Assembly: GCF_000763385.1 (NCBI RefSeq)
Contig: NZ_JQFA01000002.1
Location: 1,364,001-1,428,000, forward strand
Length of the DNA: 64,000 nt
DNA from: Leptolyngbya sp. KIOST-1
GTDB taxonomy: Bacteria > Cyanobacteriota > Cyanobacteriia > Phormidesmidales > Phormidesmidaceae
Direction of reading: 5' to 3'
The notes beneath the pieces are model-generated. The model worked only from the letters and a program-made list of their open reading frames with translations, was not told where the DNA came from and ran no database searches. How positions within the stretch are numbered: the stretch's first letter is position 1; the number at the start of each line of letters is the position of its first letter. Below, piece by piece: positions 23,326 through 33,448 of the stretch. A program made the translations under genes and the position numbers.

Positions 23326-24570
23326 ATGATCAGATCTCTATTTCGCCTCAGTATTCTCTGCCTCTGTCTGGTTGGCCTGGCGCTCGGCGGATGGTCGGCC
23401 CAGCCAGCGATGGCCCTCACCAACGAGCAAAACCTGGTAGCGGAGGTGTGGCGCATTGTCAACCGGGCCTACGTGGATGAGACCTTTAACCACCAGAACT
23501 GGTGGTTTACCCGTCAGAGAGCCCTGGAGCGATCGCTGAGCAACCGGGACGATACCTACCAGGTGATTCAGGACATGCTGGCCGGGCTGGAGGACCCCTA
23601 CACGCGGCTGCTGCCCCCCGACCAGTACCGCAGCCTCCAGACCAGCACCGCTGGCGAGCTGACCGGGGTAGGGCTGCAGATTGCCAAGGACGAACAACCC
23701 GGCTGGCTGCGGGTGATTGCCCCGATCGAAGGATCTCCGGCGGAGCAGGCAGGCATTCAGCCCCAGGATGTGGTCCTCGAAATTGACGGCACGGCCACCA
23801 CCGATCTGAGCCTGGACGAGGCCGCCGCCCGCATGCGGGGGTTGCAGGGTACAACGGTGACCCTCCAGCTGCGCCACCCCGACGAATCTACCCCCCGCCA
23901 GGTGTCCCTCACCCGCGACGTGATCACCCTCAACCCGGTGGTGGCGGCGCTCAAAACTACCCCCAACGGCCAGCGGGTGGGCTATCTGCGGCTGAGCCAG
24001 TTTAACGGCAACGCCGTCCAAAAGCTGACGGCAGCCATCCGCGATTTGGCCGACCAGGGGGCGGATGGGTACCTGCTGGACCTGCGCAACAACCCCGGCG
24101 GGCTGCTCCAGGCCGGCATCGAAATCGCCCGCCTGTGGCTGCCCAAAGGCACCATTGTCTACACCGTTAACCGGCAGGGCATTTTGGACAGCTTTGAGGC
24201 CTTTGGCCAGGCGATTACCGATGCGCCCCTGGCGGTACTGGTCAATGAGGGCACCGCCAGCGCCAGCGAAATTCTGGCCGGGGCCCTCCAGGACAATGGC
24301 CGCGCTACCCTGGTGGGCAGCACCACCTTTGGCAAGGGGCTGATTCAGTCGCTGTTTGACCTGTCCGATGGGGCGGGGCTGGCGGTGACCGTGGCCAAGT
24401 ACGAAACCCCGGCCCACCACGACATCAACAAGCTGGGCATTACCCCCGATCGCATGGTAGCCAGTGTCCCCCTCAACCGCGACACCGTCGCCACCGAGGC
24501 CGACCCCCAGTACCAGGCCGCCCTGGAACTGCTCAGCCAGGCCGCTACAGTCGTGGCCAATGCCTCCTGA
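23326..24570 (+). CDS. ctpA: Carboxyl-terminal processing protease (S41)
   Basis: 414 aa. A signal peptide (1-30, cleavage after P-A-M-A) sends it to the lumen or periplasm. A helical N-terminal region is followed by a PDZ domain (about 105-195, with G-V-G-L-Q-I and D-V-V-L-E-I-D-G). The S41 catalytic domain has the nucleophile in T-A-S-A-S-E (S312) and the base in F-G-K-G (K337), the same 25-residue spacing as in plant and algal D1 processing protease. CtpA trims the C-terminal extension of precursor D1 protein so that the manganese cluster of photosystem II can assemble. Position beside petB is conserved in some cyanobacteria. Other Ctp paralogues (CtpB/CtpC) are possible alternatives. Confidence 0.9.
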   Translation: MIRSLFRLSILCLCLVGLALGGWSAQPAMALTNEQNLVAEVWRIVNRAYVDETFNHQNWWFTRQRALERSLSNRDDTYQVIQDMLAGLEDPYTRLLPPDQYRSLQTSTAGELTGVGLQIAKDEQPGWLRVIAPIEGSPAEQAGIQPQDVVLEIDGTATTDLSLDEAAARMRGLQGTTVTLQLRHPDESTPRQVSLTRDVITLNPVVAALKTTPNGQRVGYLRLSQFNGNAVQKLTAAIRDLADQGADGYLLDLRNNPGGLLQAGIEIARLWLPKGTIVYTVNRQGILDSFEAFGQAITDAPLAVLVNEGTASASEILAGALQDNGRATLVGSTTFGKGLIQSLFDLSDGAGLAVTVAKYETPAHHDINKLGITPDRMVASVPLNRDTVATEADPQYQAALELLSQAATVVANAS

Positions 24571-24612
24571 CGCCGTTTCCCCGCTCCGTATACCTTAAAC
24601 CCCGCTAACGCC

Positions 24613-25899
24613 GTGCAGCCCAAGGCCAGCCGCTCGTACCACGACCCCCTCCACGGCGCGATTACCCTGCACGCCAGCGATCCCGACGAAGCCCTGCTGA
24701 CCCAGCTGATCGACACGCCGGCCTTTCAGCGGCTGCGGCGAATTCGCCAGCTCGGTCCGGCCAGCCTCACCTTTCACGGCGCCGAAAGCTCGCGCTTTAC
24801 CCACTCCCTGGGGGTGATGGCGATCGCCCGACGTGCCTTTGACCAGATCCAGCGTCGCTACCCCGAACTGGCCCCCTACCGGGCCACGGTGCTGGTGGCG
24901 GCCCTGCTCCACGACATCGGCCATGGCCCCTTCAGTCACACCGCCGAAGAGGTGTTTGGCCTCCACCACGAGCACTGGACCCGCCGTATGGTGAGCGAGC
25001 TGCCGGAGATTCACAATGCTCTGGAGGCGCACTCGGCGGGGCTGGCGGCGGCGGTGGATCAGGTCTACACCCACGCGCACCCGGTCGCCCTGGTGTGGCA
25101 GCTGGTGAGCAGCCAGCTCGACTGCGATCGCCTCGACTACCTGCTGCGGGACAGCTACTTTACCGGGGCCAGCTACGGCCAGCTCGACCTCGATCGCATT
25201 CTGATGGCGCTGCGGTTTGAGCCCGGCAGCGGTCGGCTGGTGGTGGCCCACAAGGGGCTGTCTGCGATCGAGCACTACCTGGTGGTGCGCCACTTTATGT
25301 ACGTGCAGGTGTATAACCACCCCAAAAATATTGCCGTCACCTGGCTGCTGGAGCGCGCCTTCGAGCGCGCCCGGGCCGACCTGCACGCGGGCAAACTCGA
25401 GGCCGACCCCACCGTGACCGCCTGGCTGCTGGCCCCCGATCGCCCCCTGTCCCTCGACACCTACCTGGCCGGGGACGACATTGTGTTTACCTACCACCTG
25501 CAGCGGTGGCGGCACAGCCCCGACCCGCTGCTGGCCGACCTGTGCCGCCGCTTTCTCGATCGTGACCTGCTCAAAACCCTGGAAGTCACCCGGCTGTCGG
25601 CGGATCAGCAGCAGGATCTGCTGGCTATCGTCCGTCACCATCTGGCGCAGCAGGGCTACAGGGGCGAGCACTACAGCGGTCTGCGCCGCACCTGGAGCCG
25701 GGGCTACACCACTTACAACGAAGGCATTTGCCTGCACAGCGACAACACCTTTGTCGATATCAAGGAGCGATCGCCGCTGGTGCAGACCCTCAGCCAACCG
25801 TTCGAGCGCACCTGGCTGCTCTACCCCCGCGACATTCTCCCCTGGCTCTGGGAAACCTGGGCCGCCTACAGCACCAAAAATGGCGTCACGGTGGAGTAG
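24613..25899 (+). CDS. HD-domain phosphohydrolase (SAMHD1/dGTPase-like)
   Basis: 428 aa from a GTG at 24613, 42 bases after ctpA. The metal site reads R-F-T-H-S-L-G-V (H64), A-L-L-H-D-I-G-H-G-P-F-S-H (H100-D101) and S-S-Q-L-D-C-D-R-L-D-Y-L (about 172-183), the H...HD...D pattern of the SAMHD1-like branch. The opening I-x-D-P-L-H-G family motif appears as Y-H-D-P-L-H-G. Such proteins hydrolyse dNTPs or other nucleotides; the true substrate here is not known. The short gap suggests co-transcription with ctpA, though no functional link is evident. Confidence 0.85.
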   Translation: MQPKASRSYHDPLHGAITLHASDPDEALLTQLIDTPAFQRLRRIRQLGPASLTFHGAESSRFTHSLGVMAIARRAFDQIQRRYPELAPYRATVLVAALLHDIGHGPFSHTAEEVFGLHHEHWTRRMVSELPEIHNALEAHSAGLAAAVDQVYTHAHPVALVWQLVSSQLDCDRLDYLLRDSYFTGASYGQLDLDRILMALRFEPGSGRLVVAHKGLSAIEHYLVVRHFMYVQVYNHPKNIAVTWLLERAFERARADLHAGKLEADPTVTAWLLAPDRPLSLDTYLAGDDIVFTYHLQRWRHSPDPLLADLCRRFLDRDLLKTLEVTRLSADQQQDLLAIVRHHLAQQGYRGEHYSGLRRTWSRGYTTYNEGICLHSDNTFVDIKERSPLVQTLSQPFERTWLLYPRDILPWLWETWAAYSTKNGVTVE

Positions 25900-25931
25900 C
25901 GGTACGGCCAGATGGTCAGGACGGCTGCCCC

Positions 25932-26969
25932 CTACGGCTGGCGTTGGGGCAGATGCGGGGGAACCTGTTCCACCAACGCCAGCAGGCTTAGGCTCAGGGG
26001 CCACAGAAAATACTGCAAAAACAGGACCGAGTTGAAGTAGAGAAACACCAGCATCACCACCGCAGCGGCGGTCAAAATCCCGATCTTTTCTCGCCAAAAG
26101 CTGAGGTAAGTCAGCCCCATCAGCCCCAGCATCGGCAGTTTGGCCCGGAGACCAATCAACCAGGGCCAGGTTTGAGACCAAAAGACGTCCAGGGACGGGG
26201 CCGCCTCAATGTGGGAACTGCCCAGCCGGGTGGCGGAAAACAGAATGGATTTCGCAAATCCTTCGGCATTCCACACCAGGAACGGCAGCGAGGTCAGCAC
26301 TGGAACGCTGAGAATTACACAAAGCCCGTACAGCATCGCTCGGGTGCGTTTGCCCTGATTTCCGCCTGTCCAGAGGTGGATGAGATACAGGGGCAGCAAA
26401 AAGATGGCCACTTGCTTGATACCAAGCGAAACGCTGAACGCCAGCAGCGATCGCCCGGTTGCTGCCCGCAGCCAAACCAGCGACACCACCAAAAAGAAGA
26501 TGGCCGCAAACTCAAGCTGGTGAACCCGCGCGACGTAAAGACTCCAGCGACCCAGCAGGAGAATGGCGGCGGCGACAAAACCGAAAACCCACAGACTGCG
26601 CTGGAAAAAATATCGCAGCGTCAGCGCCACGAGGCCCAGGTGAAAGCCCAGCGACAGGGGCCGCCACAGATACAGCCAACCCGAAAATCCAGCTATTCCC
26701 AGCCGTTGAACCAAGGCCGAAAACAGGTAGGTGAGGGGGAAATAGGTGGCGTACTTGTCGTTGGCCCGCATGTCCCCCACCAAAACCCTGGCGTAGGGGT
26801 TTTCTCCCGCCACAATCCGTTTTCCCTCCAGCCAGATGTAGTAGATGTCTTCATCCCGCAGCTCGTGGGCGGGCGTAGACCAGACGCTGAGGTGCAGGAT
26901 CAGACCGGCAACTGCCAACAGCAGCAGAGTGAGCCAGTATTTCTGATGCTGACGGTTGAGGGTTGGCAT
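25932..26969 (-). CDS. Multi-spanning membrane protein, GT-C glycosyltransferase-like
   Basis: 345 aa with about eight to ten hydrophobic helices. Between the first helix and the second comes an extracytoplasmic loop with R-D-E-D-I-Y-Y-I-W (about 38-46) and G-E-N-P-Y-A-R (about 55-61), the acidic motif and N-P-Y pattern of GT87/DUF2029-type polyprenyl-phosphate-sugar-dependent mannosyltransferases. It therefore probably transfers a sugar from a lipid carrier on the outer face of the membrane. It is convergent with the HD-protein gene and not next to other glycan genes. Confidence 0.6.
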   Translation of the reverse strand: MPTLNRQHQKYWLTLLLLAVAGLILHLSVWSTPAHELRDEDIYYIWLEGKRIVAGENPYARVLVGDMRANDKYATYFPLTYLFSALVQRLGIAGFSGWLYLWRPLSLGFHLGLVALTLRYFFQRSLWVFGFVAAAILLLGRWSLYVARVHQLEFAAIFFLVVSLVWLRAATGRSLLAFSVSLGIKQVAIFLLPLYLIHLWTGGNQGKRTRAMLYGLCVILSVPVLTSLPFLVWNAEGFAKSILFSATRLGSSHIEAAPSLDVFWSQTWPWLIGLRAKLPMLGLMGLTYLSFWREKIGILTAAAVVMLVFLYFNSVLFLQYFLWPLSLSLLALVEQVPPHLPQRQP

Positions 26970-27251
26970 GGCGCAGGGCCCAACTCAAGACTTGTCTACA
27001 ATACGCGGAAGCCCACTATACAGGTGTTCCGTCAGCCGGGACGCGATGGCAACCAGGGGCGATGGCGGCATTTGCCCTTCGCCAACCCTGGGCTGGCACC
27101 ACATATGGCGGCATCAATTTCTATCTTTCTCGAAAAATCGCTAGATGTAGAGCAGCAGATCCGTTACCCTTAGGGGCAGCTTGGGCGTTTGGGGTATCTA
27201 GCGCCCGGCCTGCTTCAGCCAGTAAACTTGTATTAGTAGAGCCGCCGCGCC

Positions 27252-29861
<2,610 letters not shown>

Positions 29862-29941
29862 GGAATTCGACAACCACTGCCAACCTGTGCGTAGATCACC
29901 TATCCTTAAACCAAGGTAGGGTCGTTTTCTTTGCTTGAACT

Positions 29942-30187
29942 ATGAGCGTCACGATTCCTGATGACATTGTTCAGTCAGCTCACATGACTGAAGACGAACT
30001 GAAAGTAGAAATTGCTGTCATGCTGTACAAGCAGCAAAAGATAAGCAGTGGTAAAGCTCGTGCTTGGACTGGGTTGACTGTTATCGAGTTTCAGCATGAA
30101 TTGGCGAAATGTGGGCTGTTTATCAACTACGATGTGGAGGATTTAGAAGCAGATATTAAAACTCTACAGTCGTTAGATCTGCTGTGA
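29942..30187 (+). CDS. UPF0175 family small protein (antitoxin-like)
   Basis: 81 aa. It matches UPF0175: an M-S-V-T-I-P-D-D-I strand, then E-L-K-V-E-I-A-V-M-L-Y-K-Q-Q-K-I-S-S-G-K-A-R, then a helix-turn-helix-like F-Q-H-E-L-A-K-C-G and the acidic N-Y-D-V-E-D-L-E-A-D-I tail. In cyanobacteria this family often precedes a DUF3368 PIN-domain toxin and is thought to be its antitoxin. Here no such partner follows: the next 140 bases are AT-rich and non-coding. It opens an AT-rich accessory patch directly after dnaE. Confidence 0.8.
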   Translation: MSVTIPDDIVQSAHMTEDELKVEIAVMLYKQQKISSGKARAWTGLTVIEFQHELAKCGLFINYDVEDLEADIKTLQSLDLL

Positions 30188-30327
30188 TTTTTTAGAGGTG
30201 ACACTTTACCATTGCAAGATTTTTTACTAGTGGTCAGTTAGACTTCTAAAGTAAACGAGCTTTGTGGTTTTCGTTTGAATTGTTAAGGTGCAGATTTTTT
30301 AAGATCGTTTTGAGAGATGCTTAACTC

Positions 30328-30537
30328 ATGGTTGAAGTCGTCGAAATTCCAATAGAGCTGACCCAATTTCAGCTACCGCAGGCTCTTCAAGATCGCCTGC
30401 AATTACTTCTAGATCGACAAGATCAAGGGCAGGAGCTTTCCCCCCCCGAAAAAAAAGAAGCAGAAGGATTGGTTGAGTTGGCAGAGTTCTTGTCTTTGTT
30501 GCATTTACGGGCAACGCGGGTGATGAAGCAAGCCTAA
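30328..30537 (+). CDS. Small conserved protein paired with HNH nuclease gene
   Basis: 69 aa: V-E-I-P-I-E-L-T-Q-F-Q-L-P-Q-A-L-Q-D-R-L-Q-L-L-L, then a charged linker (S-P-P-E-K-K-E-A-E-G) and a C-terminal helix ending R-V-M-K-Q-A. I have seen this type upstream of small HNH endonuclease genes in cyanobacteria, an antitoxin-like pairing, but no function is proven. Its stop codon is immediately followed by the ATG of the HNH gene (TAAATG), so the two are co-translated. Confidence 0.65.
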   Translation: MVEVVEIPIELTQFQLPQALQDRLQLLLDRQDQGQELSPPEKKEAEGLVELAEFLSLLHLRATRVMKQA

Positions 30538-30951
30538 ATGACAACAGTTCCAGCATCTTTACGCCGATTCGTTATTCAACGAGCTAGTGATCGTTGCGAA
30601 TATTGTGGAATATCACAACTGGGCCAAGTGGCTACTTTTCACATTGATCATGTGATTCCTACAGTGGCAGATGGAGAAACGGCAGAGAGAAACTTAGCAC
30701 TTGCTTGTGTTTCTTGTTCCCTTCGGAAGGGTGCGCGGCAGCGGGTTGAGGCCCCGGAAACAGGTGAGGTTGTTACGATTTTCAACCCTCGCCAGCAGAC
30801 TTAGAAAGAGCATTTTGTTTGGAAGGGTACGCAAGTGATTGGGTTAACAGCCATAGGTCGGGCAACAGTACAAGTACTCGATTTAAATCGCCCCATGATG
30901 ATGGCCATTCGGGCAGAAGAGGAATTGTTGGGTCGTCATCCGCCGCCTTGA
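30538..30951 (+). pseudogene. HNH endonuclease gene interrupted by one in-frame TAG
   Basis: The intact part (88 aa, 30538-30801) has C-E-Y-C-G (about 21-25), H-I-D-H-V-I-P (about 38-44) and L-A-C-V-S-C-S-L-R-K-G (about 61-71), a complete HNH zinc-finger nuclease core. A TAG at 30802-30804 stops it, but the same frame continues without further stops for 48 codons to TGA at 30949. That tail (I-G-L-T-A-I-G-R-A-T-V-Q-V-L-D-L-N-R-P and E-E-E-L-L-G-R-H-P-P-P) is the usual C-terminus of this family, so the full protein would be 137 residues. A single base change (for example TGG to TAG) explains it. The truncated form might still keep nuclease activity, since the HNH core is whole. Confidence 0.8.
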
Positions 30952-30954
30952 GGT

Positions 30955-31097
30955 GCTTGACAACGGGCATTGTTTGACGCAGGGCTTTGCAGAGTAGGGC
31001 TACGGTTTCGTCGCCACGGAATAGGGGTTGCCGATTGGAGATGGCGACGGTAAAGAAGTTAGGTGGCCCCTGGGGTTTGGGCGCGGCGGTAGCGCAT
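30955..31097 (-). pseudogene. REP-associated tyrosine transposase (RAYT) fragment
   Basis: Reading the minus strand from the ATG at 31097 gives M-R-Y-R-R-A-Q-T-P-G-A-T-Y, then after one extra base (near 31059-31060) F-F-T-V-A-I-S-N-R-Q-P-L-F-R-G and L-C-K-A-L-R-Q-T-M. This is the N-terminus of a Y1-type REP-associated tyrosine transposase (P-G-A-T-Y-F-F-T-V is the hallmark). Only about 48 of about 150 residues remain, with a frameshift, and the fragment ends at the HNH tail. The HUH and catalytic tyrosine motifs are gone. Not functional. Confidence 0.7.
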
Positions 31098-31158
31098 GGA
31101 TGGGTAGAGGAATTGATGCGCTTAGGGTAGGTTATTGGGTAGGAAAACTAACAGGGGA

Positions 31159-31185
31159 GTTGGGTTCCGCTGTGCTCCACCCAAC
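31159..31185. repeat. REP-like palindrome next to the transposase fragment
   Basis: GTTGGGT (31159-31165) pairs with ACCCAAC (31179-31185) around a 13-base centre (TCCGCTGTGCTCC). Palindromes of this type ('gtaggttgggtgga...') recur between cyanobacterial genes. It lies 62 bases from the start of the RAYT fragment, the place where REP elements mobilised by RAYTs are expected. Confidence 0.6.
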
Positions 31186-31356
31186 CTACAGTAGCTGCTT
31201 GATTTTAGATTGAATCACCTCAAACCATTGCTGAACAAGGGCTTTGGAGGGTCGTCACCGATTAAGAGACCAGTACCTTGTGGTGTTCTTGCCAAAATAT
31301 GGGAAAGATTTGAATGTGGTCATTAGTCCACCAATTCCTTCCAAGGCAAGGCGATT

Positions 31357-32583
31357 ATGAGTGAAGCCATCTACATCCAGCATGGTCAGGCATTGACCCG
31401 TATGGAACTGACCAAATATAGCAGGGAAGATGACTTCCAGGCGCTGTTAGAGGCGCATGTAGATTTGCTAGCAGGTGATCAAGTAAATCCTAAGTCACCC
31501 CGTCGTTGGTTATTGATAAAGCGGGAAGCGGGGATTCCCGGTTCAGAAGGGGGGAAAGATCGCTGGTCTTTAGATCACCTCTTTATAGACCAAGATGCGA
31601 CCCCAACACTTGTAGAGATTAAACGTCAGAGTGATACTCGGTTGCGCCGAGAAGTCGTGGGTCAAATGATGGACTACGCTGCCAACGCTACAGTTTACTG
31701 GCCTGGTGAAACTCTCAAGGATCTTTTCTACCAGACCGCAACAGACAGAGGTGAAACTCCTGAAACTCTACTAGCCGATTTTCTAAAAGGCAGTAGTTTT
31801 GATGGATCTGAGGAAGAGTTCTGGCAAGAAGCTCACAGAAAACTCCGTGCTGGTGATGTACGGCTCATTTTTGTAGCTGATCGTATTCCTCCTGAATTAC
31901 AACGCATCGTTGAATTCCTGAATGAACGAATGAGTCCTACAGAGGTTCTTGCCCTTGAATTACGACGTTACAGCGGTGGAGAATTTAGCACACACATTCC
32001 TCGTATAATAGGCCAAACCTCTGCCGCTCAAATTGCCAAAAACAACGGTATACCTCCAAAATCTGCTCACCGTCTAACCTGGACAGAGGCGGATTTTGTC
32101 AAATATCTTATTGAAAATTTTGAAGATGAAAAGGCTTCTGCTATTCAAAAGGTTTTGGATTTTTGCAGGGCAAGCAAATTTAATAAGATCGAATTTGGAA
32201 CAGGCCAGAAACCCTCACTCAATCCGAAGTGCTTGGCGATTAGTAAGTGTTCACCCATTACCATCTGGCCAGATGGCCAACTTAGTATCAAGCTTAGTTG
32301 GCTTGATGGAACTGAAACCTCAAGAGCTTTTCGAGATAAGTTTCAAGCAAAGTTGCGAGAAGCAGGATTGCCTTACGAGTATTTGGATTTGCCAGGAAGA
32401 ATTATTTCTGTCGCCATCAGTGATTGGATGGAATGGACTGATCAACTGCTAGAAGCTATGCGGGGTGCAGCAGAGGAAGTCTTAAATCCTGAGGTTTATC
32501 AGCCATTGATTGATCCCAGTCGCCTCAGCCGTTTTGGTGATGCTGGGGATGAAGTTCATCAGACTTGGAGTTTTAGCAAGTAG
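31357..32583 (+). CDS. PD-(D/E)XK nuclease-fold protein
   Basis: 408 aa. The N-terminal domain has the nuclease core: E33 in L-L-E-A-H, D73 in W-S-L-D-H-L-F, then E88 and K90 in T-L-V-E-I-K-R, followed by the R-R-E-V-V-G-Q-M-M-D-Y-A-A-N helix that closes the site in DUF91/NucS-like and RecB-like enzymes. The C-terminal half (about 230-400) is AT-rich, of mixed alpha/beta character, and unrecognised; it may bind DNA or a partner. The gene stands alone in an accessory patch beside broken toxin and transposase genes. A role in DNA defence or repair is plausible but not shown. A 60-base sample at 32101 has 16 G+C, far below the flanking core genes. Confidence 0.7.
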   Translation: MSEAIYIQHGQALTRMELTKYSREDDFQALLEAHVDLLAGDQVNPKSPRRWLLIKREAGIPGSEGGKDRWSLDHLFIDQDATPTLVEIKRQSDTRLRREVVGQMMDYAANATVYWPGETLKDLFYQTATDRGETPETLLADFLKGSSFDGSEEEFWQEAHRKLRAGDVRLIFVADRIPPELQRIVEFLNERMSPTEVLALELRRYSGGEFSTHIPRIIGQTSAAQIAKNNGIPPKSAHRLTWTEADFVKYLIENFEDEKASAIQKVLDFCRASKFNKIEFGTGQKPSLNPKCLAISKCSPITIWPDGQLSIKLSWLDGTETSRAFRDKFQAKLREAGLPYEYLDLPGRIISVAISDWMEWTDQLLEAMRGAAEEVLNPEVYQPLIDPSRLSRFGDAGDEVHQTWSFSK

Positions 32584-32584
32584 G

Positions 32585-32827
32585 TCAGGTATCTGCGCCG
32601 CGCAAAAGATATTGATATTTTTGACTAAAAGTGCGGTGGTTTTGACCAAAGATAGTGACTTCATCGATTTAGTTTGTCGATTAGGCACATCACCTCAAAT
32701 TTTATGGCTAACCTGCGGGAATGTAACGAATCGAAACTTGCGCCAATTGCTGATGATTACTTTACCCGATGCGCTTGAACAACTGCGCCAAGGAGCAATG
32801 ATTGTTGAAATTAGCAGCTCCATATAG
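32585..32827 (+). pseudogene. DUF5615 (PIN-like toxin) remnant
   Basis: Directly after the nuclease stop, one frame reads L-R-R-A-K-D-I-D-I-F-D and stops. A second frame then resumes with V-V-L-T-K-D-S-D-F-I-D-L-V, I-L-W-L-T-C-G-N-V-T-N, and a C-terminal V-E-I-S-S-S. Together these are the middle and C-terminal parts of a DUF5615 PIN-like toxin, with the T-K-D-S-D-F catalytic segment intact. The N-terminus with its first aspartates is missing and there is at least one frameshift. No DUF433 antitoxin is present. Confidence 0.7.
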
Positions 32828-33140
32828 TTTCAGATTGAATGAGTTCAAGGCAATGGTGGGCAGTGTCTATCCTACAACTGCTCTACGGTTGACGGGGAGC
32901 GTCTGTACCACTATTCTCTTACGTTAAGCCGTTCATTCGGACAGTGATTCTGCAGAACTCGAAGACCTTGGCGCTGTCCGCAGGTGTTTGCACCACCTAC
33001 GAACAGCTGACCCCGCAAATCTACCGCGCAGATTGCGAGGCTAGGCAGATCGTACCCTAGCCACCCCAATTTGCACCTCAGCGGGTGGCTGGGGTTTTCG
33101 TGTTCTGTTTTCTGCAAACAACACAAGGAAAACAGAACCC
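32828..33140. other. Structured non-coding region before the 33141 gene
   Basis: No firm gene. Several hairpins are visible: AGGTG...CACCT (about 32983-32998), GCAAATCT...AGATTGC (about 33016-33037) and AGCCACCC...GGGTGGCT (33059-33066 with 33083-33090, followed by GGGGTTTTCG). One frame from a GTG near 32943 gives a 38-codon peptide ending V-P at 33059, of unclear reality. The region may encode a structured RNA leader, a small RNA, or remnants of a mobile element. Confidence 0.35.
33102..33138 (+). promoter_or_regulatory. 11-bp perfect hairpin covering the ribosome-binding site
   Basis: GTTCTGTTTTC (33102-33112) is the exact complement of GAAAACAGAAC (33128-33138). The right arm ends two bases before the ATG at 33141, and the likely Shine-Dalgarno bases AAGG (33125-33128) lie at the loop/stem edge. 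Folding would hold the start region in structure, so it could tune translation or bind a dimeric repressor as DNA. Confidence 0.5.
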
Positions 33141-33389
33141 ATGTTTGAATATCTCGAACCTGACGCCGCTGGGGCGTCCAATTTGCCGCCGTCTGCCGCT
33201 GGCAAACCGCAGCCCTATCCCGAGCGCCTGCGCCACCTACTCTACGGCAGCCGCGTAGGCATAGACCGCACCATCAAAATCCTCCACGCCTTTGGCTATG
33301 CCGATCCCAACGATTGGAGCGACCCCATCCCCACCGACCAGCCCGGCCAGTGGATGGTGGTTTTGACTAAGGTGCTTATGGCGGAGTAG
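33141..33389 (+). CDS. Small conserved-looking protein of unknown function
   Basis: 82 aa, rich in Pro/Ala at the N-terminus (about 8-28), then a helical part R-L-R-H-L-L-Y-G-S-R-V-G-I-D-R-T-I-K-I-L-H-A-F-G-Y-A-D and a C-terminal W-S-D-P-I-P...Q-W-M-V-V-L-T-K-V. Such proteins occur as cyanobacterial hypotheticals. No signal peptide or membrane segment. It is preceded by the hairpin over its ribosome-binding site and followed after six bases by a strong terminator, so it forms its own transcription unit. Confidence 0.6.
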   Translation: MFEYLEPDAAGASNLPPSAAGKPQPYPERLRHLLYGSRVGIDRTIKILHAFGYADPNDWSDPIPTDQPGQWMVVLTKVLMAE

Positions 33390-33395
33390 AACGCA

Positions 33396-33448
33396 GACCT
33401 ATCGGCTCAGCCGGGAGATGGCCGAGCCGATAGGTCAGAAGTCTTTTT
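33396..33448 (+). terminator. Rho-independent terminator
   Basis: GACCTATCGGCTC pairs perfectly with GAGCCGATAGGTC (13 bp, 33396-33408 with 33424-33436) and is followed by AGAAGTCTTTTT. It ends the 33141 gene. Confidence 0.88.

Noticed and set aside
22877..23329. 150-codon plus-strand frame between petB and ctpA
   Set aside because: No recognisable protein pattern, starts inside the promoter region, and ends at the ctpA start; treated as spacer.
24595..26181. 528-codon minus-strand frame across the HD-protein gene
   Set aside because: Antisense shadow; low-complexity Gly/Val/Gln-rich product, no motif, and the plus-strand HD protein is well supported.
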